Below, piece by piece: positions 25,644 to 34,642 of a DNA stretch of 64,000 nucleotides; the stretch's first letter is position 1; each line of letters starts with the position of its first letter. Position numbers and translations under genes: made by a program. Source of the stretch: Acidobacteriota bacterium (GTDB lineage: Bacteria; Acidobacteriota; Blastocatellia; Pyrinomonadales; Pyrinomonadaceae); NCBI GenBank assembly GCA_019639155.1, contig JAHBSJ010000004.1:124001-188000 (forward strand), given 5' to 3'. A model generated the notes under the pieces. The model made no database searches and was not told where the DNA came from. It saw nothing but the letters and a program-made list of their open reading frames with translations.

Positions 25644-27139
25644 TTTTTGCTGGTGAAAGCGAGCCTGCCGAGCCGCTCTTTCTCGTCTGCGGAAAGCTCA
25701 AATCCGGCAGCTGACCGCAAAGCGGAAAGTTCGGCCAGAGCAGCCGAGCGTGCCGATGAACTGCGAATCTCTTCGATAGCGGGAAAAGCGTCCGCGAATG
25801 TTTGGCGAGCTTTTTGTTCATTTCCCAGCGAACGGTAACGCGACGCCGCCTCGATAAAAACGTTTGGCCGAACAAGTGCCTGAGGAGCATTGCGGCCTAT
25901 TTCGATCGCCTCGTCAACAAGCGATGCCGCCTCGTCCTTAGCGTCGATCTTCTCTTTTGCGTCAGCCATCGCGAGCAGAGCGAACGCCTGATCGCCTTCT
26001 TCTTCCGTGTGCGAAACTGCCTCGCGGGCGAATTCGTCGTCACCGCGCAATGAGCAAACCTGAGCGATCTGCTGCAACGCGGACGAGCGTTCCGCCGGAT
26101 CGGAATTTTCCAACGCCATCTCTATGCCGCTGCCGGCTTTGCCAAAACCGGCGAACTGAGCTGCCAGCGACGTGATGACCGCATTGCGTGCCCGCGTGTC
26201 GCGGGTCTCGTTGTCCTTTTGCGATCGAAGCACCTCGGCGGCCTCATCCAGAGCCTCGATAGCTTCGTCCTTCTGATCCTTCTTCCAGTAATAGCGGCCA
26301 AAACCGACCAGTGCTGAAGCGATCTGCGTTTTATCAACGAGCAGGTCGAGCGTCCCGTCGGCAGCCTCCTCGTCGCCGCATTCCAGCAGGCCGAGAGCGC
26401 AAACAACGATGAAATAATCGCGATGGATGTTCGTCAAAACCTCCGCATCTCCACGTGCGAGCAGATACGCCTCGATCGAACGCTCCTTTTCGCCGGCCTC
26501 GCGATAGAGGTGTGCTGCCTCAGCTATCATCCGAATACGTTCTTCGCTGTGCTCGATCTCTTCGGCGGCGGCGAGGGCGTCATCGATGAATTCAACCGCG
26601 GCGGCTTTGTCGCCTTTTTCGATGGTCATTCCCGCGATTTGCAGCAGCCCCGATGCCTCGGCGGCGGGAAACTCGATCTTCGCCAGAGCCTCGTCCGAAC
26701 CTACGATAACGCCCGCGGCCGCCTTATGAAATGCAATGCCCGCATATACGTAGTCTGGATGGAGCATCGCTCCGGCGATCTCTTCAGCTTTTGCAAAATC
26801 GCCATTCTCCGCTTTTATCAGCGCCAGGTTCTCGTACGCCTGATCACGAAGCCCGTCCTCTTCGATCGCGTCGGCAAGCTGCAACGCATAGTCATCATCG
26901 CCGTCACGAGCACAGCGTTCGGCAACCTGAGTCAGCAATTTGTCGCGCGAATGCGGATCATCAACTACGTTAGCCAATTCCGCCGCCAGATCGACATTTC
27001 CGCGTTCCAAATACCGCGGGATTATCAGACGAATCGCGTCGGCATGTCCTTCTGCACTCGGCTGACGCTCGGCGATGTACGCGGCACAGTCGAGAATGTC
27101 GGACTCCGCCGCTTCGAGAGAAATGAAATGATCACGCAT
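25640..27139 (-). CDS. Cytoplasmic helical-repeat (TPR-like) protein
   Basis: 499 aa with no signal peptide, strongly acidic and rich in Ala and Glu. The whole length is amphipathic helix pairs of about 35 residues (LAAELANVVDDPHSRDKLLTQVAERCARDGDDDYALQLADAI; AAVEFIDDALAAAEEIEHSEERIRMIAEAAHLYREAGE), typical of TPR/SEL1-like solenoids. No catalytic motif is seen; probably a scaffold or chaperone-like protein. Not recognised beyond fold. It is convergent with the decarboxylase (4-bp overlap), and a CCACAGAG repeat starts 10 bp upstream of its ATG. Confidence 0.75.
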   Translation of the reverse strand: MRDHFISLEAAESDILDCAAYIAERQPSAEGHADAIRLIIPRYLERGNVDLAAELANVVDDPHSRDKLLTQVAERCARDGDDDYALQLADAIEEDGLRDQAYENLALIKAENGDFAKAEEIAGAMLHPDYVYAGIAFHKAAAGVIVGSDEALAKIEFPAAEASGLLQIAGMTIEKGDKAAAVEFIDDALAAAEEIEHSEERIRMIAEAAHLYREAGEKERSIEAYLLARGDAEVLTNIHRDYFIVVCALGLLECGDEEAADGTLDLLVDKTQIASALVGFGRYYWKKDQKDEAIEALDEAAEVLRSQKDNETRDTRARNAVITSLAAQFAGFGKAGSGIEMALENSDPAERSSALQQIAQVCSLRGDDEFAREAVSHTEEEGDQAFALLAMADAKEKIDAKDEAASLVDEAIEIGRNAPQALVRPNVFIEAASRYRSLGNEQKARQTFADAFPAIEEIRSSSARSAALAELSALRSAAGFELSADEKERLGRLAFTSKN

Positions 27140-27148
27140 AAGAATTTA

Positions 27149-27423
27149 GCCACAGAGAAAACAGAGATAACCGAGTAATTGGCTTTTGGCTTTTGGCTTT
27201 TGGCTTTTGGCTTTTGGCTTTTGGCTTTCGGTTTTTGGTTTTTGGTTTTTGGTTTTTGGTTTTTGGTTTTTGGTTTTTGGTTTTTGGTTTTTGGTTTTTG
27301 GTTTTTGGTTTTTGGTTTTTGGCTTTCGGTTTTCGTATTTCGTATTTCGTATGTAGACTTCTGTCTTCTGTCTTCTGTCTTCTGCCTTCTGCCTTCTGCC
27401 TCCTGCCTCCTGTCTTCTGTCTT
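27149..27423. repeat. CCACAGAG repeat followed by long 7-bp tandem arrays
   Basis: The 284-bp gap holds no gene. It starts with a CCACAGAG-family copy (27149-27178), then about seven units of GGCTTTT, more than ten units of GGTTTTT, three of TATTTCG type, and about nine units of CTTCTGT or CTTCTGC up to the stop codon of the HAD gene. All arrays share a 7-bp period. Reading frames across it are low-complexity artefacts. Confidence 0.95.
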
Positions 27424-28113
27424 CTAAAACACTCTCCGCAGCGAATCCGGGAACCAGTCGTTCAGATCTTTTGCGACCGAATCTGCCCCGGCAGCTCGCA
27501 GTTCATCGGCTGAAACGGTATTCGCAACCGCCAGAACCGGCAGGTCCGCAGCCTTACCGGCTTTGACACCGGCGGGCGAATCCTCAATTACAAGGCAGTC
27601 GGCATGTACCATCGGCAAATGCCCTTTCGCAACGCGTGCGAGGTCGATCTGCCGGAATCCCTCACGATAACACGCCGGATCGGGCTTGTAAGTGCTTATA
27701 TCTTCTGCACTTAAAATAACGGAGAAGTACTTCCCCAATCCCGCAAGGTCTAGAATTAGGTCGATCTCTTCGCGTTTCGCCATGCTGACGATGCCGAGCT
27801 CCATTTCGTTCGCGGTCTTTGCGATGAAATTCTCGACGCCTTCGAAAAGCGGCACGTTCTTCTGAACGCTCTCGCGCCATTTTTCCGTTTTGCCCGCGAC
27901 TACCTCGTCAATGGTGGCTTCGTCGGCATTCATTCCCGCGGCCTCGAAGACGGACGCCACGAAAACGCGGTCGTTCATTCCCATCCGCTCGTAATACATC
28001 TCGTTCGTCAGCTCGACGCCGTGCGGCTTCATCACCTCGCGATACGCGTCGCACTGCACCTGTTCGTCGTCGATAACGACACCGTTCCAATCCATTAACA
28101 CTGCTTTGATCAT
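27424..28113 (-). CDS. HAD-superfamily hydrolase (beta-phosphoglucomutase-like)
   Basis: 229 aa. Motif I is MDWNGVVIDDE: the nucleophile Asp is present, but the second Asp of DxD, normally the general acid/base, is Asn. Motif II lies near IVSMAKREE, motif III Lys in YKPDPACY, and motif IV is VIEDSPAGVKAG. An alpha-helical cap follows motif I, as in subfamily I. Likely a small-molecule phosphatase or mutase with unknown substrate; a DxN motif occurs in other annotated HAD proteins. The start overlaps the end of the FAD-linked oxidase gene by 4 bp (ATGA), so the two are coupled. Confidence 0.87.
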   Translation of the reverse strand: MIKAVLMDWNGVVIDDEQVQCDAYREVMKPHGVELTNEMYYERMGMNDRVFVASVFEAAGMNADEATIDEVVAGKTEKWRESVQKNVPLFEGVENFIAKTANEMELGIVSMAKREEIDLILDLAGLGKYFSVILSAEDISTYKPDPACYREGFRQIDLARVAKGHLPMVHADCLVIEDSPAGVKAGKAADLPVLAVANTVSADELRAAGADSVAKDLNDWFPDSLRRVF

Positions 28114-29612
28114 ATATATTTCTCGTCAAACATATTCCCGCGGCCAAGTATTCCTTTCGGGTCGAACGCCCGTTTCAGCTCGGCCATCTCGTTCAGATAG
28201 CGCTCGCCCATCGCGACGTAGAGGTATTTCGATTTGAGCTTTCCGATGCCATGTTCCGCCGATACGCAGCCGCCGATCATTATTGCGTGTGCGATAAAAC
28301 GCCCGTAAATATGCCGTGCCCGCAATGCTTCGTCGTCATCCTTCGGAAAAAGATTTACATGCAAATGGCAATCGCCGATATGGCCGAAAATTATGTATTC
28401 GATGCCTGACCGCTCGAGCATTTCCTTTTGAAAACGCAAAAACCCGGCAAACTCAGCGACCGGTACGGCCATGTCGGTGCTGACCTTTTTCTGTTTATAC
28501 CGCGTATAGCGCTCATTGGCCGCGAGCGGCAGTGCGTGGCGAAACGCCCGCATCTTTTCGCGGTCCTGTTCCGTCGTTGTGAACCAAGATCGATCAACAT
28601 CCGCGTTGTGCTTTTCAAGCAGAGCATTCCACACTTCGAACAGAGTGTCTTCCGTTCCGGCTGTCGTTTCCTGCTCGAAAAAGACCGCTCCGGCCATTCC
28701 GTCCGGCGTTTCGGGGAACTTTTCGCGTATGAACGCAAGCGAACGGTCGTCGAAATATTCAAGCAGCGTGGCGTTCAGGTCAGAACCAACTGCGGTAGCG
28801 GGTGGTTGAAGCCGGGACTGAAATGATCTTTGCCGAGCCTCGTCGACAAACGCCGCCAGATCTTCGTGTTTCGCAAAGAACGCTATTCCCGAGAAAAATC
28901 CTTCGGGATTAGGCAGCAGCTTCAGTTCAAGCTCTGTGATCACGCCGAGCGTGCCTTCGCTGCCGATGAAAAGGTCGATCGCGTCCAGCGGCTGTTCGTT
29001 GAAATAGCCCGACACATTCTTCCGTACGTCGGGCCGCGGATATGTCGGCACCTTCGCCGTGATCGTTTTGCCTGTGGCGGTTGTAAGATCGATGGTGCCA
29101 TCGGCGTTCGAAAAACCCTCGCCGCGCCGCAGTCTCAAAACATCACCGTCCGCCAAAACGACCGTCATCCCGTTAATATATTCCCGCGTGGCGCCGTACT
29201 TAAAACTCCTCGCCCCCGAGGCGTTCGTCGCCGCATTACCGCCGATCTGACACGACCATTCAGTCGGGTCGGGCGGATAGAAAAGCCCTTCGGCCTCGAC
29301 CGCCTTTTGCAGTTCGCCGAGCAGAACCCCCGGTTCAACGACCGCCGTCATCGCGATCTTGTCTATGCTTTTGATCTTGTTCAGCCGCTCCATCGACAGC
29401 ACTACACCGCCGAACGGCAACGCACCGCCGACCGTTCCCGTCCTTGCACCTGATACAGTTACCGGCGTGCCCGCGTCGCTAGCCTCACGGAGAATCGACG
29501 CCACTTCATCCGCAGTTTCAGGCACGACGAGCCGCTCAGCATGCCCGCCGGGCATATTGCTCGAGTCAGCTAGATAATTCTGCAGTTCTTCTGTTTGGAT
29601 CTTTACCTGCAC
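28110..29612 (-). CDS. FAD-linked oxidase, D-lactate/glycolate dehydrogenase type
   Basis: 500 aa with a GTG start at 29612. An N-terminal FAD_binding_4 domain (VVPETADEVASILREASDAGTPVTVSGARTGTVGG; DPTEWSCQIGGNAATNASG) is followed by a GlcD/Dld C-terminal domain (GHIGDCHLHVNLFP, VSAEHGIGKLKSKYL). It oxidises a 2-hydroxyacid such as D-lactate or glycolate. Odd: QPPATAVGSD after SFQSRL is encoded by a CAGAACC...GGTGGTT repeat copy. It is translationally coupled with the HAD gene; a 2-phosphoglycolate phosphatase plus glycolate oxidase pairing is a possible but unproven reading. Confidence 0.88.
   Translation of the reverse strand: MQVKIQTEELQNYLADSSNMPGGHAERLVVPETADEVASILREASDAGTPVTVSGARTGTVGGALPFGGVVLSMERLNKIKSIDKIAMTAVVEPGVLLGELQKAVEAEGLFYPPDPTEWSCQIGGNAATNASGARSFKYGATREYINGMTVVLADGDVLRLRRGEGFSNADGTIDLTTATGKTITAKVPTYPRPDVRKNVSGYFNEQPLDAIDLFIGSEGTLGVITELELKLLPNPEGFFSGIAFFAKHEDLAAFVDEARQRSFQSRLQPPATAVGSDLNATLLEYFDDRSLAFIREKFPETPDGMAGAVFFEQETTAGTEDTLFEVWNALLEKHNADVDRSWFTTTEQDREKMRAFRHALPLAANERYTRYKQKKVSTDMAVPVAEFAGFLRFQKEMLERSGIEYIIFGHIGDCHLHVNLFPKDDDEALRARHIYGRFIAHAIMIGGCVSAEHGIGKLKSKYLYVAMGERYLNEMAELKRAFDPKGILGRGNMFDEKYI
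28779..28807. repeat. Palindromic CAGAACC repeat copy inside the FAD oxidase gene
   Basis: Matches the arm at 18746-18774 in 28 of 29 positions (C to A at one site). It is a single arm, without an inverted partner nearby, and is translated in frame on the minus strand. Confidence 0.93.
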
Positions 29613-29620
29613 TTACGCAA

Positions 29621-29698
29621 TTTTAACGTAAAGACTCGAAGTCGCGAAAACGCAAAGTAAGTTGGCCGCTCTGCGTCTCGGCGCTCTTGCGTTGAAAC
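29621..29698. repeat. CGCAAAG-type inverted repeat filling the uvrB gap
   Basis: The left arm runs from TTTTAACGTAAAGACTCG to ACGCAAAG; the right arm, CTCTGCGTCTCGGCGCTC then TTGCGTTGAAAC, is an inverse copy. The element fills almost the whole gap between the oxidase start (29612) and the uvrB stop (29703). Confidence 0.7.
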
Positions 29699-29702
29699 TG
29701 AG

Positions 29703-31691
29703 CTATCGGTATTCCAACTCTCTGTCACGCAGGTATTTCAGCTTGTCTCGAAGCTCGGCGGCTCGTTCGAATTTCATCTCGCGTGCGGCGGCCCGCATAT
29801 CGGCCTCGAGCTGGTCTATCGTCTGTTTCAGCTGTTTCGGCGAATAGTCCTCGACGGCGTCCAGATCAAGCGGAACCTTGAAATAATCGGCCTCGTATGC
29901 AGTTACGAGCGTAGCTTCGATGGGTTTGGCGATTGTCGTCGGAATTATGCCGTGAAGTTGGTTGTATTCTTCCTGTATCTCGCGGCGGCGTGCGGTCTCG
30001 TCGATGGCACGCTTCATCGAATCGGTGATCTTGTCGGCGTAAAGTATCGCCATGCCGCCCGAATTTCGTGCCGCTCTGCCGATCGTCTGAATCAACGAAC
30101 GTTCTGAACGCAAAAAGCCTTCTTTATCCGCGTCGAGTATCGCGACGAGCGAAACTTCTGGGAGATCGAGACCCTCGCGGAGAAGATTGATGCCCACGAG
30201 GACGTCGAATTCGCCGCGTCTTAGATCGCGGAGTATCTTGATGCGGTCAAGAGTTTCGATGTCGCTGTGCAGATAAGTAACGCGCACGCCGACCTCAGCA
30301 AAATATTCGCTGAGGCTCTCTGCCATGCGTTTTGTCAGCGTTGTAACAAGCACACGTTCGTTGCGTTCGGCTCGGACGCGGCATTCTTCCAGCAGGTCGT
30401 CGATCTGGCCTTTTACTGGCCGCACCTCGACTATCGGATCGAGAAGTCCGGTTGGACGAATGATCTGCTCGATGACCTCGCCCTGCGAACGTTCTAGTTC
30501 GAAATTGCCCGGCGTCGCCGAAACGTATATGGCCTGCCCGCGACGCTGCTCGAATTCCTCAAAATTCAGCGGCCGGTTGTCTTTCGCACTCGGAAGCCGA
30601 AAACCGTATTCGACGAGCGTCCCTTTTCGCGACTGATCGCCTTTATACATCGCGCCGAGCTGCGGAATGGTCTGGTGCGATTCGTCGATGACCATCAGCG
30701 CGTCCGACGGCAGATAATCGAGTAGCGTCGGCGGCGGCTCGCCGGGCTTTTTCCCTGTCAAATGCCGCGAATAATTCTCGATGCCGCGGCAAAATCCCAT
30801 CTCCTTGATCATCTCCAGGTCGTACATCGTCCGCTGATGCAGCCGCTGAGCCTCGACGATCTTGCCCTCCGCGACCAGCTTTTCCTCATACTCGTCGAGT
30901 TCGGCACGAATCGTCTGAACCGCACGTTTTATCGTGTCTTTCGACATCACGTAGTGCGTTTTAGGATATATCGGCAGCCGCGACGTATGTTTGAACAGCA
31001 CCTCACCGAGTAGCGGATCGATGGTCGAGATGGAATCGATGTCGTCGCCCCAGAATTCGATCCTGTACGCCTGATCCTGATAACTCGGATACACCTCGAC
31101 AACATCGCCTCGCACACGGAAAGTCCCGCGGTCGAAATCAACATTTACGCGCTCGTATTGCAGTTCGACGAGCTTTTTCAGAAACTCCTCGCGTTTCAAC
31201 TGCATTCCCGGCTCGATGAATAGCAGCATCCCGAAATATGCGTCGGGATCGCCGAGGCCGTAAATACACGACACGGACGCGACGACGATAACGTCACGCC
31301 GTTCGAATAACGCCCGCGTCGCCGACAGCCGCAGACGGTCGATCTCGTCGTTTATCGTCGCCTCTTTTTCTATGTATAGATCCGACGCCGGAACGTATGC
31401 TTCCGGCTGATAATAGTCGTAATACGAGACGAAATATTCGACCGAGTTTTCGGGGAAAAAGCCTTTGAATTCCTGATAAAGCTGCGCCGCCAGCGTCTTG
31501 TTGTGAGCGAGCACCAGCGTCGGCTTTTGAACCGCCTCAATTACATTCGCAATAGTGAATGTCTTGCCCGAACCTGTGATCCCGAGCAGTACCTGATCGC
31601 GTTCCCCGCGCTCCAGATTCTCAACGATCTGGCGTATTGCTTCGGGCTGATCGCCGGTCGGCCTATTTTCACTTATGAGACGAAATTGCAC
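29703..31691 (-). CDS. uvrB: UvrABC system protein B
   Basis: 662 aa, the standard length. The DNA-damage-loading helicase of nucleotide excision repair, working with UvrA and UvrC. Walker A is [15 protein letters not shown]; the beta-hairpin that clamps DNA is seen at [12 protein letters not shown]; helicase motifs include [19 protein letters not shown] and [13 protein letters not shown]. The C-terminal UVR domain ([24 protein letters not shown]) contacts UvrC. It begins right after the FAD-linked-oxidase gap element in the same direction but is likely an independent transcription unit. Confidence 0.98.
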   Translation of the reverse strand: MQFRLISENRPTGDQPEAIRQIVENLERGERDQVLLGITGSGKTFTIANVIEAVQKPTLVLAHNKTLAAQLYQEFKGFFPENSVEYFVSYYDYYQPEAYVPASDLYIEKEATINDEIDRLRLSATRALFERRDVIVVASVSCIYGLGDPDAYFGMLLFIEPGMQLKREEFLKKLVELQYERVNVDFDRGTFRVRGDVVEVYPSYQDQAYRIEFWGDDIDSISTIDPLLGEVLFKHTSRLPIYPKTHYVMSKDTIKRAVQTIRAELDEYEEKLVAEGKIVEAQRLHQRTMYDLEMIKEMGFCRGIENYSRHLTGKKPGEPPPTLLDYLPSDALMVIDESHQTIPQLGAMYKGDQSRKGTLVEYGFRLPSAKDNRPLNFEEFEQRRGQAIYVSATPGNFELERSQGEVIEQIIRPTGLLDPIVEVRPVKGQIDDLLEECRVRAERNERVLVTTLTKRMAESLSEYFAEVGVRVTYLHSDIETLDRIKILRDLRRGEFDVLVGINLLREGLDLPEVSLVAILDADKEGFLRSERSLIQTIGRAARNSGGMAILYADKITDSMKRAIDETARRREIQEEYNQLHGIIPTTIAKPIEATLVTAYEADYFKVPLDLDAVEDYSPKQLKQTIDQLEADMRAAAREMKFERAAELRDKLKYLRDRELEYR

Positions 31692-31747
31692 ACCTTAAGC
31701 ATACAATAACGCTGTCCAAAAATGGAAATTTGCTGATACCGCGCCGG

Positions 31748-32290
31748 CTAGATCTGTTTCCGCGACCGCAAAAAGATGCGGCTGCGGAGTTTCAAACGCT
31801 CGTATTTTTCTGTCATCTCGTCGCCGCGTGCGGCGTAGATGTCGCGGATCAGATGGTCGTCTGACGGGCGAAACGCACGCAGCATTATGTCGCGGCTGCG
31901 TATGATGCCCTTAGCGTCTATGACGACAATGCCGCGTGTGATGTTGATCGGATAGAGCCAATGTTTTGCGAAAACGCGTGTGACCTTTCGGCCGGGATCG
32001 GCAAGCAGCGGGATCGGAAGATGACGTTTCACGGAAAATTCGTGGTGCTCTTCGGGAGTTCCGGGAGAGATGCCGACTATGGCCGCGTTCGTTTTAAGAT
32101 AGCGCTGCCAATTGTCCCGAACCGAGCAAAGCTGTCGCGTGCAGACGAGCGTCTCATTGCCGGGATAAAAAAGCAAAACAACCACCGTGTCGCGGTGGTC
32201 GGCGAGCCGCCATTCAAGCCCCTTATCGGTGAAAAGCGCAAAATTCGGGGCCCTGCTGCCAATTTTCGGTAGATCTCTTATTCTCTCCAT
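31748..32290 (-). CDS. Peroxiredoxin, BCP/PrxQ type
   Basis: 180 aa thioredoxin-fold peroxidase. FYPGNETLVCTRQLCSVRD contains the peroxidatic Cys and a resolving Cys five residues later, the arrangement of PrxQ/BCP. The N-terminal PKIGSRAPNFAL and central VVVLLFYPGN fit AhpC/TSA. It reduces hydroperoxides with thioredoxin-type donors. No signal peptide. A longer than usual C-terminal tail rich in Arg (KLRSRIFLRSRKQI) is unexplained. Located just upstream of uvrB with a 56-bp gap and the same direction, so a shared oxidative-damage theme is possible. Confidence 0.88.
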   Translation of the reverse strand: MERIRDLPKIGSRAPNFALFTDKGLEWRLADHRDTVVVLLFYPGNETLVCTRQLCSVRDNWQRYLKTNAAIVGISPGTPEEHHEFSVKRHLPIPLLADPGRKVTRVFAKHWLYPINITRGIVVIDAKGIIRSRDIMLRAFRPSDDHLIRDIYAARGDEMTEKYERLKLRSRIFLRSRKQI

Positions 32291-32359
32291 TCGTTCTTAA
32301 ATACTGTGCTCCGGCAAGGATCTCGCCGCGTTGATAAATGGAGGGTAATCTGATGTTGT

Positions 32360-33559
32360 CTACTGCCCTTGCTCCACGGCAACGGCCTTTTCGACGCTCT
32401 TTATGGTTTCCCTGAACCTCTCGGCAAGATCTTTCGAATTCGAATGCATACTGCCCAAACGCCGGAGTTCGCCGAGGGTCTTTGGATCCTTTTGTACGCG
32501 CAGCACATGGAGCAAAGCAAAACGAACACGTTCATCCCGATGACTCGCCAGTGCTTCGAATAGGCCTTCCGTCTCGCCGGATCTGATCAGCAGCGACACC
32601 AATGCAAATGCTTCATAGGCGATCTTTACATCCTCATGAATCAGACGATCGAAGGATTTTGAAACAATGTCCGCCTCGATAGCCGCTCGCGAAGCTTGGA
32701 TCATGCGAAATTCGTCATCTGCGGCGATGATCCGTTTCCAGGCGTGTGCACGATCAAAGCTTAGACGGAAGAGTCCGCGTGCCGATGCTGCCCGAACCTC
32801 ACGCGTCGGATCGGCGCAGGCGAGCAAGATGGTCTCGAACACTGATTCGTGATCGAATTGGGTCAGTGTGTTCACGGCCTTAGACCGGAGATTTGACGAA
32901 AGGTCGTAAAGCGCGATCTGCGAGAGCGCGTTAACTGAGTTTCTTGTCCTGAATGCCGCGAGCACCCTCACGGCGAGTTCTCTTACGGCTTCGTCCTCTT
33001 CGAATTCATCATTTGCCTGGTCGATCGCGTTCAACAGAGCGGGATCGTCAGAATCCGGAAGCGGCTCGTAGCGTTTAGCAGGAGCAAGCTGGCTGAACGA
33101 ATTGATCGGCAGTTGCGAATACTGCAGCCTTCGCATCTTTTCCTGGAAGATCTTCGTATCGAGGTTGGCCTCTTCTTCGCGTTTTGCCTTTTGTGCGGCC
33201 ATCGCCGCCTTTTTTGCTGCCGCCTTTGGCCGTTTTGCCTGGCGCAGCCATTCAAATTCTGCGTCAGCGTCAACGCTCTCTTCGCTGGTGTAGGTGATCG
33301 CGTTGGCATTTTGCTGGCTCTTTTCGAAACTCAGGTTGGGCTCGTATTTCTTTGAACGGCTTATCCACCAGAACACGCCGGCCGCTATGAAGGCCGCGAA
33401 AACAATGAGTGCTACTGACATCCAGAGCTGATCGCCGGAAGAATTTACGGCCTGTTTTTCTGCGGCCGTCGTGTCCAGAGCACTAAGATCGGCTGCAAAA
33501 ATGGTGAGTGCCGCGAAGAATGCGGAAAAGAAACCGGCAAGATGATACTTCCTATGCAT
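32360..33559 (-). CDS. Membrane-anchored HEAT-repeat protein
   Basis: 399 aa from the ATG at 33559, chosen because it starts a signal-like segment (MHRKYHLAGFFSAFFAALTIFAADLSA). A second hydrophobic helix (LWMSVALIVFAAFIAAGVFWWI) crosses the membrane. Then comes a basic/acidic coiled part (RQAKRPKAAAKKAAMAAQKAKREEEA) and a C-terminal HEAT-like helical solenoid (ELAVRVLAAFRTRNSVNALSQIALYDLSSNLRSKAVNTL; CADPTREVRAASARGLFRL). Role unknown; probably a cytoplasmic-facing scaffold. In-frame codons run up to 33658, but without a signal-like start there. Confidence 0.72.
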   Translation of the reverse strand: MHRKYHLAGFFSAFFAALTIFAADLSALDTTAAEKQAVNSSGDQLWMSVALIVFAAFIAAGVFWWISRSKKYEPNLSFEKSQQNANAITYTSEESVDADAEFEWLRQAKRPKAAAKKAAMAAQKAKREEEANLDTKIFQEKMRRLQYSQLPINSFSQLAPAKRYEPLPDSDDPALLNAIDQANDEFEEDEAVRELAVRVLAAFRTRNSVNALSQIALYDLSSNLRSKAVNTLTQFDHESVFETILLACADPTREVRAASARGLFRLSFDRAHAWKRIIAADDEFRMIQASRAAIEADIVSKSFDRLIHEDVKIAYEAFALVSLLIRSGETEGLFEALASHRDERVRFALLHVLRVQKDPKTLGELRRLGSMHSNSKDLAERFRETIKSVEKAVAVEQGQ

Positions 33560-33742
33560 GAAATGTTGTGAAATTGCGGGTAAAATTGAGACGAACGGTA
33601 GAGTTCGGATAGTGAGGAAACATCGACGGCAAATTGCCGGATCGACGCCACTTTCCATTATGCACTAAAGCCTCAAATTTGTCACCACAAATTTTGGCAC
33701 TGTTATTAGAGTTTTAACACTTAGACTATTCCAGAATATTTT

Positions 33743-34642
33743 ATGGCTGCCGGATCCGCATTTGAGGAAATTGACCTCGGCCTTGAACTCTTATATAAGG
33801 GCAAAGTTCGCAATATCTACAGGGTCGATGGCGAAAGGTTATTGCTCGTTGCTACCGACAGGCTGTCCGCATTTGACTGCATTCTGCCAACGCCGATTCC
33901 CGGAAAGGGCGTGATCCTTACGCAGCTTTCCAGATTCTGGTTCGATCTGCTGACGGATGTGCTGCCTAATCACGTAATTTCGACGGATGCGGCCGAAATG
34001 CCGATCTCGGATTCGGCGAAAGAGGCTCTTCGCGGCCGCGCAATGCTTGTCAGAAAAACGGACGTCCTGCCGGTCGAATGCGTCGTTCGCGGCTACTTGG
34101 AAGGTTCGGGCTGGAAAGAATACCAGCAAACCGGCCATGTCTGCGGAATTGAACTTCCGGCGGGATTGCGGCAGTGCGAAAAACTGCCGGAACCGATATT
34201 TACCCCTGCGACAAAGGCCGCGACAGGACACGATGAGAACATCGACTACACGAGATTCGAAGAAATTGTCGGCAACGAAACGGCAGAGTTTCTGCGTTCG
34301 ACCACGCTCACGATCTACAGAAAAGCAAGCGAATACGCCTCCGCCCGAGGCATCATCATCGCAGATACAAAGTTCGAATTCGGGCGAACGCCTGACGGCG
34401 AGATCATCCTGATCGACGAAGCTCTTACGCCCGATTCGTCACGATTTTGGCCCGCCGACAAATACGCACCCGGCAAAGCACAGCCGTCTTTTGACAAGCA
34501 GTTCGTCCGCGAATATCTGGAGACCCTCGACTGGGACAAGACACCTCCCGCACCGCCGCTACCGCAAGAGATCGTGAACGCGACCGCAATGCGTTATCTC
34601 GACGCATTCAGGCTGTTGACGGGGAAAGACCTGCAGTTTTAA
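33743..34642 (+). CDS. purC: SAICAR synthase (PurC)
   Basis: 299 aa. It joins aspartate to CAIR in purine synthesis. Landmarks: YKGKVRNIYRVDGERLLLVATDRLSAFD, GKGVILTQLSRFWF, VRGYLEGSGWKEYQQTGHVCG, ATKAATGHDENI and IDEALTPDSSRFWP, all in the expected order. The length is that of the longer eukaryotic/bacterial type II PurC. It ends with a 4-bp overlap with the convergent MOSC gene. No other purine gene is nearby, so it is a stand-alone unit. Confidence 0.97.
   Translation: MAAGSAFEEIDLGLELLYKGKVRNIYRVDGERLLLVATDRLSAFDCILPTPIPGKGVILTQLSRFWFDLLTDVLPNHVISTDAAEMPISDSAKEALRGRAMLVRKTDVLPVECVVRGYLEGSGWKEYQQTGHVCGIELPAGLRQCEKLPEPIFTPATKAATGHDENIDYTRFEEIVGNETAEFLRSTTLTIYRKASEYASARGIIIADTKFEFGRTPDGEIILIDEALTPDSSRFWPADKYAPGKAQPSFDKQFVREYLETLDWDKTPPAPPLPQEIVNATAMRYLDAFRLLTGKDLQF

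Noticed and set aside
27179..27513. Open frames giving AFGFWLL and VFGFWFL peptides
   Set aside because: Low-complexity translation of the 7-bp arrays; no ribosome site or family.
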